Source: Actinomadura syzygii (GTDB lineage: Bacteria; Actinomycetota; Actinomycetes; Streptosporangiales; Streptosporangiaceae). Taken from it: a stretch of 64,000 nucleotides of DNA. This document shows, one piece after another, positions 40,552 through 49,756 of this stretch. Each line of letters opens with the position of its first letter. The first letter of the stretch is position 1. The stretch covers positions 248,001-312,000 of the forward strand of contig NZ_VSFF01000013.1 of assembly GCF_008085905.1 (NCBI RefSeq). The letters are read 5' to 3'. Both the position numbers and the translations under genes were made by a program. The notes beneath the pieces were generated by a model. The model was not told the origin of the DNA. It did no database searches and saw nothing but the letters and a program-made list of their open reading frames with translations.

Positions 40552-41334
40552 ATGACCGGGGTGAGTTTCGAGCGTTATCGCGACGAGCTCGTCGCGCAGA
40601 CGGACGCGGTGCGGGAAATGATGAAGGGCGCCGACCTGCGGGCCGGCGTGCCGTCCTGTCCAGGCTGGAATCTCGGGCAGTTGCTCGGGCACATCGGCGG
40701 CGACCACCATTGGGCGGCGGAGGTCGTCCGGACCCGCGCCGCCGGGCCCGTCCCGGACGAAATGGTGAACGACCTCGCGGAATACCGCGAAACAGATCTT
40801 GAGACGCTGGACGGCTGGCTCGCCGAAGGCGCCGCCGAATTGGCGGACGCGCTCCGGGACGCCGCCCCCGACACGCCCGTGTGGTCCCCTTCAGAAGATC
40901 ATTCCGCCGGGTTCTGGGCGCGGCGGATGCTCTATGAGACCGTCGTCCACCGGGCCGACGCCGCGCTGACGATCGGCGCGGAGTTCACGCTCGCCGCCGA
41001 TCTCGCCGTCGACGCGCTCGACGAATGGATGGGCTACTCGGTGTACGAGGAGGCCACCTCGGAATCCGGCCTCATCGGCCCCGGCCGGACCCTGCATTTC
41101 CATGCGACCGACTCGGACGAGGCGGCCGAATGGGTCGTCGACCTGAGCACGGAACCGGCGACCTGGCGGCGCGCCCACGAGAAGTCCGCGGTCGCCGTGC
41201 GCGGCGCCCTGACGGACCTGCTCCTTTTCGTCTACCGGCGTCCCGGTCTCCGCGACCGCGTGGACGTCGTCGGCGACGAGGAACTCCTCGACCTGTGGCT
41301 GGAGCGGGCCGGATTCTGGCTCGAAGCCGAATAG
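40552..41334 (+). CDS. Maleylpyruvate-isomerase-family mycothiol-dependent enzyme
   Basis: A 260-residue DinB-like four-helix protein of the TIGR03083 (mycothiol-dependent maleylpyruvate isomerase) group. The first helix has the motif VPSCPGWNLGQLLGHIGGDHHW, with the metal-binding histidines, and LYETVVHRADAAL near residue 125 gives the third. Family members use mycothiol for conjugation or isomerisation, which is itself a marker for actinobacteria. The C-terminal domain is sheet-rich. The ATG at 40552 follows GGTGCCTCC. A strong terminator follows. Confidence 0.85.
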   Translation: MTGVSFERYRDELVAQTDAVREMMKGADLRAGVPSCPGWNLGQLLGHIGGDHHWAAEVVRTRAAGPVPDEMVNDLAEYRETDLETLDGWLAEGAAELADALRDAAPDTPVWSPSEDHSAGFWARRMLYETVVHRADAALTIGAEFTLAADLAVDALDEWMGYSVYEEATSESGLIGPGRTLHFHATDSDEAAEWVVDLSTEPATWRRAHEKSAVAVRGALTDLLLFVYRRPGLRDRVDVVGDEELLDLWLERAGFWLEAE

Positions 41335-41355
41335 CGAACGAGAGGAAATGGGAGC

Positions 41356-41389
41356 GGCCTTCCCCCAGTGTCGCCACTGGGGGAAGGCC
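41356..41389. terminator. Bidirectional terminator hairpin
   Basis: Perfect 15-base stem (GGCCTTCCCCCAGTG at 41356-41370 with 41375-41389) closed by TCGC, lying between the convergent mycothiol-type gene and the S1 protease gene. Confidence 0.85.
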
Positions 41390-41468
41390 CTGGGAGAAAC
41401 GGCGCCGCGGTCAGGTAGCGCCGTTCACGGGTGCCGGACGGTGGCCCCCGTTATCAGGCTTTCTGCGG

Positions 41469-42839
41469 TCAGACCTTCTGCCACAGCGCGGGCACGGCGG
41501 CCGGGGTCCAGCCGAGCTGGGCCTGGTGGCCCTGGAGGCACCGGTAGGTGGAGCCGTTGTAGGTGACGGTGTCGCCCGCGTTGTAGACCTTGCCCGCGGC
41601 CCAGGTGCCGGACGGGTCCGGGTCGCCCGGGTCACCCGGGTCGCCGCCGTTGCCGCCACCGGTGTAGAGGGTGAGGCCGTACGCCGACAGCGCCGGGTTG
41701 ATGGGCTGGAAGTAGGTCGTGCCGCCGCTGCTGCAGTTGCCGGAGCCGCCGGAGGTCACGCCCTGCGCCTGGGTGCCGGAGATGAACGAGCCGCCCGAGT
41801 CGCCGGGCTCGGCGCACACGTTCGTCTGGGTCACCCCGTAGACGGTGCCCTCCTGGTAGGTGACGCTGGTGTTGAGCGCCTGGACGCTCCCGCAGTGCCA
41901 GCCGGTCGTGGAACCGGAGCGGCACACCTGCGTACCCGGTTGGGAGACCGTCGAGCCGGTGACGTCCCGGTCCGCGACGGATCCGTAGCCGTTCACCTTC
42001 GCGGTCGGGGTCCAGTTGGTGTTCGTCGCGACCCAGGAGTAGTCGTTGCCGGGGAACGTGGACCCCTGGAAACTGCCCTGCTGGACCTGGTTGTAGCCGC
42101 TGGTCGTGGTGCCCGGACGGCCGCAGTGCCCGGCGCTGGCGAAGCCCGACTGCGTCCCGCGCTTGACCGGGAAGCCGATCGAGCACCGGCCGGAGCCGTT
42201 CATGTAGTAAGCGTCGCCGCCGCGCAGGTCGTAGAACGTGCGCGGCTTGATGTTCGAGCGCTTGACCGTGACGGCGTCGGCACTGAGCCCGGCGGACTTG
42301 GCGAAGGCGAGGGCCTTCGCGGGCGTGGCGCTCAGCAGGACGACCTTGTTGGTCTGGACGTCCACGTACCAGACCGGGGCGTGCGACTTCACGCCGCGCT
42401 GACTGGCACGATCCAGTTTGGCCTTGGCGGCGTTCAGGTCGGCGAAGCTGTGGCCGACGACCGTCGCCTGGGCGCCCTGGGCGGTGATGGCCGCCACAGC
42501 GGAACGGTCCGTTGTGGCGACATGGAGCGTTGCACCGGTCTTGCCGGAGACCCAGCTTCCCGCGTAGCTGCCGGCGAGCTTGAGGCGCAGCTTGCCGGCG
42601 GTCACGCCGTTGTCGAACTGGTTGACCAGTGCGCTCTTCGCCTCGGCCGCGGTGAGGCCGAGGTCGCGCTGCATCGCCTGCAGCACGGTGGGCGACACGT
42701 TCGCGACCGTGGCCGCGGAGTACGGCGACTGGGCCGGCGCCGCCGGCTTCGCCTGCGCGGTCGCGATGCCCTGGGAGCCGGCCAGGCAGAGCGCACCGGC
42801 GGTCAGCACCGCGACGCGCATGCCGCGTCTGTGAGACAT
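41469..42839 (-). CDS. Secreted S1-family serine protease (alpha-lytic/streptogrisin type) with carbohydrate-binding module
   Basis: A 456-residue secreted zymogen. Signal peptide at about 1-30 (SHRRGMRVAVLTAGALCLAGSQG), alpha-lytic-protease prodomain at about 45-195, and mature protease with catalytic H238 (ASAGHC), D266 (GNDYSW) and S348 (GDSGG). Cysteines in GHCG, WHCG and NVCAEPGDSGG fit the usual disulfides. A Gly/Asp/Pro linker leads to a C-terminal ChtBD3-type module (412-456: GTWAAGKVYNAGDTVTYNG, LGWTPAAVPALWQ) that would bind chitin or cellulose. GAGGAGAGAG precedes the ATG at 42839. It is divergent from the TrmB/LuxR-type regulator at 43121, which may control it. Confidence 0.93.
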   Translation of the reverse strand: MSHRRGMRVAVLTAGALCLAGSQGIATAQAKPAAPAQSPYSAATVANVSPTVLQAMQRDLGLTAAEAKSALVNQFDNGVTAGKLRLKLAGSYAGSWVSGKTGATLHVATTDRSAVAAITAQGAQATVVGHSFADLNAAKAKLDRASQRGVKSHAPVWYVDVQTNKVVLLSATPAKALAFAKSAGLSADAVTVKRSNIKPRTFYDLRGGDAYYMNGSGRCSIGFPVKRGTQSGFASAGHCGRPGTTTSGYNQVQQGSFQGSTFPGNDYSWVATNTNWTPTAKVNGYGSVADRDVTGSTVSQPGTQVCRSGSTTGWHCGSVQALNTSVTYQEGTVYGVTQTNVCAEPGDSGGSFISGTQAQGVTSGGSGNCSSGGTTYFQPINPALSAYGLTLYTGGGNGGDPGDPGDPDPSGTWAAGKVYNAGDTVTYNGSTYRCLQGHQAQLGWTPAAVPALWQKV

Positions 42840-43120
42840 GATCTCTCTCCTCGGGGTGGGGGGTGCGGTAAAGGTAGATGCATTCGCATAGGCTGAGAAG
42901 ACCTTTCCTGGACCGCGTTCTGGCGAGTTGTCGCCGCTGTCCAAAACTCGCCATCGCACCCACTTGCCGAGCGCCGCGGGACGGGCGCAAAATCGTTCGG
43001 CTCTGGTGAGTGCGCGGGCGGCGCCGGTCACGAAAGATGCGTCGGCCGGCGCCGTCCGCTCCGGTAGATTTTGCGGATCATGGCGCTCGTCCTCGGCGTA
43101 CTTGGCCGGTTTGAGACCAG

Positions 43121-44170
43121 ATGAGCTGCGAAGACTTGGCGGCCTTACGCCGTTACTACATAATCCGGTCCATGCTCCCCGGCATCGCTACCAGCGAGAA
43201 TCCATTCGCGGCTCTGGGCGTCACCGCTCTGCAACAGTCCATTTACACCACGTTGCTCTACCACCCCGGCAGCACATTGAGTGAGCTGGCGGGTCTGACG
43301 GAACAACCGCGCTCCCGGCTCGCCGGAATCCTCATGGATCTTGAGGCCCTCGGCATGGTCGACGTCGACGTCTCCCCCGACCCCGCCTACTTCCCCTTCC
43401 CGCCGGACGCCGTCGTCGAGACGCTGATACGCAAGCGCGAAACGGAGTTCATCCGCGCGCGCATCGAGGCGAAACGGCTCAGCGGCGACCTGCTGGCCAT
43501 CGAACAGCGCAGCAACCCCGAGAAACTCGTGGAGATCATCGACGGGTTGGACGCGGTGTCGCAGCGCTGGGAACAGGTGCAGCGCGGCGCGGTCAAGCAG
43601 ATCAAGGCGATCGACAAACCGCCCTACGCGGTCGATCCAGGAGTGCCGAACGAAATCGAGCGGGAACGGCTCGCGAACGGCATAGAGTATCGCGTCATCT
43701 ACACTCCGGAAGCGCTCGCGATCCCGGAGCGGCTGGAAATGGCGCGGCACGACTGCGGCATCGGCGAACGCGCCCGCATCCTGGAGAACCCGCCGACCAA
43801 GCTCGTCATCGTCGACGACGAACTGGCGCTGATGCCGCTTCGCGGCGACGAACCCGGCGTTACCGCGCTGATCCGTCCGTCGACGCTGCTCGACATTCTC
43901 ATCAGCGTGTTCAACGCGTGCTGGGAACAGGCCACGCCGTTGCACGCCGACGACGACTCGGGCCCGCAGGACGTCTGGCCCCGCCTGTCGGACGTCGACC
44001 GGCACCTGCTCACCCTGCTCGCCGCCGGGCTCAAGGACGAGGCGGTCGCCCGGCACACCGGAATGGGCGCGCGGACGGTCAGCCGCCACGTCGCCCGCCT
44101 GCTGCGCACCCTCAACGCGCGCACCCGATTCCAGGCGGGAGTGCACGCCGCGCGGCGCGGGCTGGTCTGA
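43121..44170 (+). CDS. TrmB-like/LuxR-type transcriptional regulator
   Basis: A 349-residue regulator. The first part (about 27-110) is a winged helix of the TrmB/sugar-sensing type (ALQQSIYTTLLYHPGSTLSELAGLTEQ), a long helical and alpha-beta middle part follows, and the C-terminus holds a LuxR-type HTH (LSDVDRHLLTLLAAGLKDEAVARHTGMGARTVSRHVARLLRTLNARTRFQAG). This double-HTH design is known in actinobacteria. The ATG at 43121 is used; an ATG at 43172 would drop 17 residues and neither has a good ribosome site. It faces the secreted protease gene, so a link with secreted enzymes is possible. Confidence 0.8.
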   Translation: MSCEDLAALRRYYIIRSMLPGIATSENPFAALGVTALQQSIYTTLLYHPGSTLSELAGLTEQPRSRLAGILMDLEALGMVDVDVSPDPAYFPFPPDAVVETLIRKRETEFIRARIEAKRLSGDLLAIEQRSNPEKLVEIIDGLDAVSQRWEQVQRGAVKQIKAIDKPPYAVDPGVPNEIERERLANGIEYRVIYTPEALAIPERLEMARHDCGIGERARILENPPTKLVIVDDELALMPLRGDEPGVTALIRPSTLLDILISVFNACWEQATPLHADDDSGPQDVWPRLSDVDRHLLTLLAAGLKDEAVARHTGMGARTVSRHVARLLRTLNARTRFQAGVHAARRGLV

Positions 44171-44386
44171 CCGGGCCCACCCCTACCTCCCCCTACCACA
44201 ATCGGAATGACCATTGTTTCCGCAGTTCAATCGTCACTTTCACCAGAAATTAAAGATCATGTGTAGGATGATCACGTAACCGAAGGGACGGAACTCCCCG
44301 CAGCGGCGATTCTCTTTGAGAGGGTCTCCGCGTCCCGGTTCTGCGCCCACTCTCCGAATTCTGTCATCGCACAGAAGGGACTTCAG

Positions 44387-46051
44387 GTGAGGCGCTGGAG
44401 AACAGCCCTGATCAGCATGACCACACTCGCCGCGTTGCTCGTTCCCGTTCAGGCGGCGGCCGCCGCCGACCAGGGCGGGAAGCCACGCGACGCCGCGGGG
44501 CCCTTCGTCCGGCTCGGCCACAGCAAGACCAAGGCGCCCGCGCGCAAGGCGGCGCTCGTGGACCATTCCGTCACGATTCACGGCATCGACAGGAACGGCA
44601 CGCAGGTGGCGCCGGTGGCCACCATCGTCGACACCGCGACCGGCACCGAATATCCGCTGAACGTCTCCGGTGACACGCTCACGGGCAGCGTGCCGGCCGG
44701 CGACTACAGCCTGACCGGGATCATCGTCACGGGCGACCCGTGGGTCCCCGACAGTCTGGCGCTCTACAGCAACCCGACGCTGTCGGTCGGCGCCGACACC
44801 GACATCACCCTGGACGCGCGGACGGCCGCCGAGGTCAAGGCGGTCAGCCCGTCCACGACCGCCACCGAGGTCGACAGCTACGCCCAGATCGTGGAGACCA
44901 TCGCCGGGCAGGAGATCTCCACGACGCTCAGGGGCAACTCCGATGTCCCGCTGTACGCGTGGCCGTCGGCCAGCACGACTCGCCCGTACCACTTCGTGTA
45001 CGTGGAGAGCCAGGTCGAACCGCTGACCACACTGCCGTCGCCGCGCGCCTACAACCTGGCGTTCCCGACGAGCGGCCAGATCCCCTCGACGCTGACGTTC
45101 ACGGCAACGCCGGCGAGCCTGGCCCTGGTGAACACGACGTACGGGTCGCAGGGCGTGGCGTCCACCAGCCCCGGCCCGCACAGCTCGGTCATCGACTTCG
45201 ACGGCTTCGGCGGCCGGGAACTGGGGCTCACCCACCCGGCCAACGCGCCCAGCACCCAGCGCGTCTACTACACGGCGGCCGGCGTGCACTGGACGGGGAA
45301 CTACGTGTACACGCTCGGCCAGCAGGTGGCCGAGAACGACTCCGGGCCGCGCACGTACACCGCCGGGAGCACCTACTCCGAGAACTGGAACAAGGCGGCG
45401 TTCGGGCCGACCCTCAGGATCGGGCACGGGCAGGGGCTCTTCGTCACCGCGCCGCTGCTGGCCGACGGCTCCGTGCTGGACCACCAGAACCTGGGCGCGC
45501 AGTCCTCGACCGGCACCACCGGCTCGCTCACCCTCTACCGCAATGGCGTGCAGGTCGGGACCAGCACCAATCCGCTGGGCAACAATTGGACCGTGCCCCC
45601 GCAGGCCGCCAATTACCGGCTCGACCTGGCGATGCAGCGCACGGTCGCCTGGTCGAAGTACGCCACCAAGGTCAACGCCAGTTGGAAGTTCTCGTCCGCT
45701 GAGGGATCAACCGATCCATTCGTCGACCAGCACAATGTGCTCCAGCCGCGCGTCGGCGGCAATTTCGACACCAGCGGGCGCGCGCCGTCCGGCACGACCT
45801 TCCCGCTGGACGTGAGAGTCCAGCGTCCGCCCGGTGGGACGGCCGTGGCCTCGATCTCGTTGAAGGCGTCCTTCAACGACGGGGTCACCTGGACGACCCT
45901 CACGCTCACTCCCAACGGCACCGACCGCTGGACCGCCAACGTCAGCCACCCCGCCGTCAACAATGGCTATGTGGCACTGCGATTCCAGGCGTCCGACAGT
46001 TCCGGGAACTCCGTCGACCAGACCGTTACGAGGGCCTACGGCCTGAGCTGA
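44387..46051 (+). CDS. Large secreted protein, no catalytic domain recognised
   Basis: A 554-residue protein with a clear signal peptide (RRWRTALISMTTLAALLVPVQAAAAA). The rest is rich in Thr, Ser, Gly and Tyr and looks all-beta: DHSVTIHGIDRNGTQVAP near 60, then several sandwich-like blocks and a C-terminal SLKASFNDGVTWTTLTL and RFQASDSSGNSVDQTV module of the kind found at the end of secreted subtilases. I see no protease triad, so it seems to be a stand-alone accessory region of such proteins. The GTG follows AAGGGACTTCAG. A terminator hairpin lies 15 bases after the stop. Function unknown. Confidence 0.7.
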   Translation: MRRWRTALISMTTLAALLVPVQAAAAADQGGKPRDAAGPFVRLGHSKTKAPARKAALVDHSVTIHGIDRNGTQVAPVATIVDTATGTEYPLNVSGDTLTGSVPAGDYSLTGIIVTGDPWVPDSLALYSNPTLSVGADTDITLDARTAAEVKAVSPSTTATEVDSYAQIVETIAGQEISTTLRGNSDVPLYAWPSASTTRPYHFVYVESQVEPLTTLPSPRAYNLAFPTSGQIPSTLTFTATPASLALVNTTYGSQGVASTSPGPHSSVIDFDGFGGRELGLTHPANAPSTQRVYYTAAGVHWTGNYVYTLGQQVAENDSGPRTYTAGSTYSENWNKAAFGPTLRIGHGQGLFVTAPLLADGSVLDHQNLGAQSSTGTTGSLTLYRNGVQVGTSTNPLGNNWTVPPQAANYRLDLAMQRTVAWSKYATKVNASWKFSSAEGSTDPFVDQHNVLQPRVGGNFDTSGRAPSGTTFPLDVRVQRPPGGTAVASISLKASFNDGVTWTTLTLTPNGTDRWTANVSHPAVNNGYVALRFQASDSSGNSVDQTVTRAYGLS

Positions 46052-46066
46052 CCGCACTCGTCTGAG

Positions 46067-46127
46067 CGCCTCCCGACCGGGACGGCGGGCCGGAGCCACC
46101 GGCCGCGCCGCTCCGGGCCGGGAGGCG
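46067..46127. terminator. Terminator with two nested stems
   Basis: Outer stem CGCCTCCCG (46067-46075) with CGGGAGGCG (46119-46127); inner stem CCGGAGC (46090-46096) with GCTCCGG (46110-46116). It follows the secreted-protein stop by 15 bases. Confidence 0.75.
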
Positions 46128-46369
46128 TTCGCACGTTCGGCGACGGAAGCTGAATTTCTTTTGCGTACGGCCTCCGAAGCGAACCGGCCGACCCCCGGGC
46201 CATTTCCAAAAGATCTATGCAAAGGGCATGAATACAAGTCGGCATATCGACTTACAAACCCGCCCAACCAGATCTGGTTTTGCATTCACCAGAATCTTCC
46301 TTTACTCTCCGCCGACTTTGCGGATGCGTAACTGTCCGTGACGCGCGACAGCGACTGGCGCGTCCTTTG

Positions 46370-46397
46370 CCACTGGGGCGGCATTCCGCCCCAGTGG
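46370..46397 (+). promoter_or_regulatory. Stable leader hairpin
   Basis: CCACTGGGGCGG and CCGCCCCAGTGG form a perfect 12-base stem around CATT, 39 bases before the GTG of the isocitrate-lyase-family gene. Without a T run it could be an attenuator, an mRNA-stabilising element or a terminator. Role inferred. Confidence 0.55.
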
Positions 46398-46436
46398 GAC
46401 AAGTCGCGCCACTCAACGAGATGAGAGGAGTGATGG

Positions 46437-47309
46437 GTGAACTACGGAGACGAGCTACGACGAGAGATCATGTCCGACGGCACCACCCCGTTGATCGGGG
46501 TGTTCGACATGTTCTCCGCCTCCGTCGCCGCGAGGCACTTCAACGGCATGTTCGTATCGGGGTTCGGGTTCGCCGCGTCGTACTACGGCCTGCCCGACAT
46601 CGGCTTCATCGCCTGGCCCGACATGGTGGCGTTCGTGCAGCGGCTGCGGCTCGCCTTTCCCGGACGGCACCTGCTAGTGGACATCGACGACGGCTACGTG
46701 GACCCGGAGGTCGCCTGCCACGTGGTCGGGCAACTGGAAATGATCGGCGCCTCCGGCGTGATCCTGGAGGACCAGCAGCGGCCGCGGCGCTGCGGGCACG
46801 TCGACGGTAAGCGCATCCTGCCCCTGGACGAGTACCTCACCAAGCTCGAAATGGTGCTCGAGACGCGCACCGACCTCGTCGTGGTCGCGCGCACCGACGC
46901 CACCGACGAGGAGGAGATCCTCCTCCGGGCGAAGGCGCTGGCGGACACGGCCGCCGACGTCATCCTCGTCGACGGCGTCCGGAGCATCGACCGGATCCGC
47001 CAGGTCCGCGAGGTGATCGGCGACAAGCCCCTGCTGTTCAACCAGATCGCGGGCGGCAAGTCGCCGCGCATCTCCCTCCCGGAGCTGGGCGACCTCGGCG
47101 TGAAGGTCGCGATCTACAGCACTCCGTGCCTGTTCGCGGCGCAGAGCGCGATGGAGGACGCGGTCGTCGGCCTCAAGCGCGACGACGGCCGGCTGCCCGA
47201 GCACACCGAGGGCAGCGTCGGGGTCAGGGAGTCGCTCGCCCTGCTCGAAGGCAACATCAGCCGCAACCACCCCGAGAAGGGACGGGCACTGACCGACTCG
47301 CTCGCCTGA
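46437..47309 (+). CDS. Isocitrate lyase/PEP mutase superfamily protein
   Basis: A 290-residue beta-barrel enzyme. Visible are the magnesium-binding VDIDDGY (D82, D84, D85), EDQQ (E111, D112) and the cysteine loop RPRRCGHVDGK with C119, close to the KKCGH of isocitrate and methylisocitrate lyases. Related enzymes cleave or rearrange 2-carboxylates (2-methylisocitrate lyase, oxaloacetate hydrolase, PEP mutase). The GTG at 46437 has GAGAGGAG about 8 bases upstream; an ATG at 46433 is in another frame. The neighbouring symporter gene starts 54 bases after the stop, so substrate import and cleavage may be linked. Confidence 0.88.
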   Translation: MNYGDELRREIMSDGTTPLIGVFDMFSASVAARHFNGMFVSGFGFAASYYGLPDIGFIAWPDMVAFVQRLRLAFPGRHLLVDIDDGYVDPEVACHVVGQLEMIGASGVILEDQQRPRRCGHVDGKRILPLDEYLTKLEMVLETRTDLVVVARTDATDEEEILLRAKALADTAADVILVDGVRSIDRIRQVREVIGDKPLLFNQIAGGKSPRISLPELGDLGVKVAIYSTPCLFAAQSAMEDAVVGLKRDDGRLPEHTEGSVGVRESLALLEGNISRNHPEKGRALTDSLA

Positions 47310-47363
47310 CGTCCGTCCGGAAAAGCGATACGGCGGCCCCGCCACGAGGAGCAGAGAAAGGCA

Positions 47364-48368
47364 ATGCGCATCATCTCCGCGACATTGGCGCGGCTGCACA
47401 TCGACCCGTACATCGCGGCGATTCTCTGCTCCGTGGGGATCGCCGCGATGTTCCCGGCCGACGGCGGTTTCGCCGCGGTCCTCGACCATGCCGGAACGGT
47501 CGCGATCACGCTGCTGTTCTTCCTGTACGGCGCCCGGCTGCGCACCGCCGAGACGCTGCGCGGGCTCGGCCACTGGCGGCTGCACACGGCGATCTCCGCG
47601 GTCACCTTCCTCGTCTTCCCGGCGCTGGCGCTCTTCTGCCTGCCGCTCGTGCCGGGCCTCCTCAGCGAACCCCTCTACCAGGGCGTCGTGTTCCTGTGCG
47701 TGCTGCCGTCCACGGTGCAGTCGTCGATCACGCTCACGTCGATCGGGCGCGGCAACGAGGCCGGGGCGATCTGCAGCGCCTCGCTCTCCAACCTGCTCGG
47801 CGTCGTGATCACCCCGCTGCTCGCGACGGTGCTGATCTCGGCGGGCGACGGCGGGTTCTCGCTGGAATCCGTCCGCGACATCGCGCTCCGGCTGCTGCTT
47901 CCGTTCCTGGTCGGCCAGGCCGCGCAGCGGTGGATCGGCGACGCCGTCCGGGCGCGGCGCCGCGCCCTCTCCCGCTATGACCGCGCGGTGATCCTTCTGA
48001 TGGTCTACACCGCTTTCAGTCGCGGCGTCATCAACAACGTCTGGGACGGGCTCGCGGCCACCGAGATCGGTGTCCTCGCCATGGTCATCGCGGCGCTGCT
48101 GGCCGTGGCGCTCGCGCTCACCGCGCTCATCTCCCGGGTCGGCGGCTTCTCCCGGCCCGACCACGTCACGATGCTCTTCTGCGGTTCCCAGAAGAGCCTG
48201 GCCAGCGGGCTGCCGATGGCGACCGTGCTGTTCGCGGACGCCGGCGTCAGCACCGTCGTGCTGCCCCTGATGCTCTACCACCAGCTCCAGCTGCTCGTCT
48301 GCTCGTGGCTCGCGCAGCGCTTCGCCGCGACGCCCGAGGCCGCGGAGCCCGCGCCCGCCGCCGCCTGA
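47364..48368 (+). CDS. Bile acid:sodium symporter family transporter (SBF-like)
   Basis: A 334-residue integral membrane protein with nine or ten helices in the SBF_like (YfeH) pattern: YIAAILCSVGIAAMF at the start, AITLLFFLYGARLRTAETLRG, the crossover motif LPSTVQSSITLTSIGRGNEAGAICSASLSNLLG near residue 117, and GSQKSLASGLPMATVLF near 275. Family members move bile acids, other organic anions or short carboxylates with sodium. It lies 54 bases after the isocitrate lyase-like gene and its ATG follows AGAAAGG. Confidence 0.88.
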   Translation: MRIISATLARLHIDPYIAAILCSVGIAAMFPADGGFAAVLDHAGTVAITLLFFLYGARLRTAETLRGLGHWRLHTAISAVTFLVFPALALFCLPLVPGLLSEPLYQGVVFLCVLPSTVQSSITLTSIGRGNEAGAICSASLSNLLGVVITPLLATVLISAGDGGFSLESVRDIALRLLLPFLVGQAAQRWIGDAVRARRRALSRYDRAVILLMVYTAFSRGVINNVWDGLAATEIGVLAMVIAALLAVALALTALISRVGGFSRPDHVTMLFCGSQKSLASGLPMATVLFADAGVSTVVLPLMLYHQLQLLVCSWLAQRFAATPEAAEPAPAAA

Positions 48369-48439
48369 TCTCGGAACCTTCGTTCCACTCGCGGAGTCCA
48401 AGGGGATCAACACCAGTCGCAACCCCCTCTGGAGTCCGT

Positions 48440-49756
48440 GTGTCCGATTCCGGACCGCCCGGGCCCGCTCCCCGATGGTGGACGGGCCGCGGGCGGCAAG
48501 CGGCGGCCGGGACGATCGCGCTCGTCCTGGCCGTCTCAGTCGCCGTCGCCGTCGCCGCCTCGCGGGACCGCGCCCCCGAGGGCATCTCCGACGGCCCGCT
48601 GCTCACCGCGCCCGCCGGAGCCGACCGCGTCCCCGCCGGACGGGTCGTCACGAAGCTCCCCCGCAACTGCGGGGTGTCGGCCGCGACCGCCGCGCGGCTC
48701 GCGCCCGGAGCCGACCGCGACGCCGAGAAGGGCAACGTCTTCCGGCAGGGCGGGCCGGGGAGCTGCATGTGGTACTCCCTGGACGACGGCAAGGCCAAAT
48801 GCGGATTCTGCGTCGGCGATTTCCGGAACGAGCGCGTCCTCTACGTCGACATCACGCTGTCGACCGGACGCCTCCAGGCGCCGATCACCGAGGCGATGCA
48901 GGCGCTGACCCCGGCCGAGCCGAACCGGGCGGCGAACCCCGACCCGCCCGCGCTCGTGGAGGGGCTCGGCGAGGAGGCCACCGCCCGCTACTCGGCGGAG
49001 ATCGAGACCGAGGGCGCGGTCGTCGACTTCCGGGTGGGCAACGCCGTCGTGTCCGTCCGCTACAAGGGGTGGGACGACGTGCGCGGACGGCGGCGGACGA
49101 TCCCGGAGAAGACCGCGCTCGACGGCGCCCTCGCCGCGGCCGCCGAGACGGCGAAGAGCATGGGCACCACGGCGCGACCGGTGCTGAGCGCGGTGAAGAA
49201 CCCGGTCACGCCGCCGCTCCGCACGATCCCCAAACCGTGCGACACGGTCGCGGACCCCACCGTCGACAAGGTCGCGCGCGGCGCGTACCGGCGGCGGGGA
49301 AGCGCGACCCTCCTGACGATGGCGGCTCCGGCCGGGATGTCGGTCGACGCCTGCACGTGGAACGCGCGGACGTCCCGCTACTCGGGTGAGGGCCGGACGC
49401 GCACGCTCACCGTCTCGCTCGCGGTCGCGGGCGAGCGGTTGCCCGGCCTCGGCGCCTTCAACGCGACGCGGCAGTTCCTCGGCGTCTACCAGAACCAGCG
49501 CGCGGGGAAATCCCCCGGGGCTGACGCTTTCACCGGTTTCACACCGCTGACCGGGCCGGGCGAACGCGCCTTCGCAGTGACCAAGGTCCAGCGGAGCGCG
49601 TCGGACGGCGACGTCGGCATCGTGATCTTCCAGAAACGCAACGTGCTGGTGGAGGTCGCCTACCGGGGCGCCGACGAGGATGTGCCCCTCACCGGAAAAC
49701 GGCTGGTCGACAGCGCCTACACGGTCGCCGTCGCGGTGGAGAGGTCGTTGCGATGA
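48440..49756 (+). CDS. Membrane-anchored DUF3558-like protein, paralogue 1
   Basis: A 438-residue protein: short Pro-rich cytoplasmic start, one transmembrane helix (TIALVLAVSVAVAVAA) near residue 30, then two extracytoplasmic repeats, each with a cysteine opening (LPRNCGVSAATAARL; IPKPCDTVADPTVDKVA) and a C-x-W box (SCMWYS; ACTWNA) resembling the DUF3558 pattern. A CGFC pair in the first half is extra. GTG at 48440 lies 4 bases after GGAG. The gene ends in an ATGA overlap with a paralogue. Function unknown; an extracellular binding role is guessed. Confidence 0.72.
   Translation: MSDSGPPGPAPRWWTGRGRQAAAGTIALVLAVSVAVAVAASRDRAPEGISDGPLLTAPAGADRVPAGRVVTKLPRNCGVSAATAARLAPGADRDAEKGNVFRQGGPGSCMWYSLDDGKAKCGFCVGDFRNERVLYVDITLSTGRLQAPITEAMQALTPAEPNRAANPDPPALVEGLGEEATARYSAEIETEGAVVDFRVGNAVVSVRYKGWDDVRGRRRTIPEKTALDGALAAAAETAKSMGTTARPVLSAVKNPVTPPLRTIPKPCDTVADPTVDKVARGAYRRRGSATLLTMAAPAGMSVDACTWNARTSRYSGEGRTRTLTVSLAVAGERLPGLGAFNATRQFLGVYQNQRAGKSPGADAFTGFTPLTGPGERAFAVTKVQRSASDGDVGIVIFQKRNVLVEVAYRGADEDVPLTGKRLVDSAYTVAVAVERSLR

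Larger units (their letters stand above)
46052..46436. other. Gene-free stretch with terminator, AT-rich part and leader hairpin
   Basis: The stretch holds the terminator at 46067-46127, an unusually AT-rich part at about 46150-46320 with a small dyad AAGTCG-GCATAT-CGACTT (46236-46253), and a 12-base hairpin at 46370-46397 just before the next gene. The AT-rich part is the likely promoter of the gene at 46437. I see no coding frame of its own. Confidence 0.7.
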
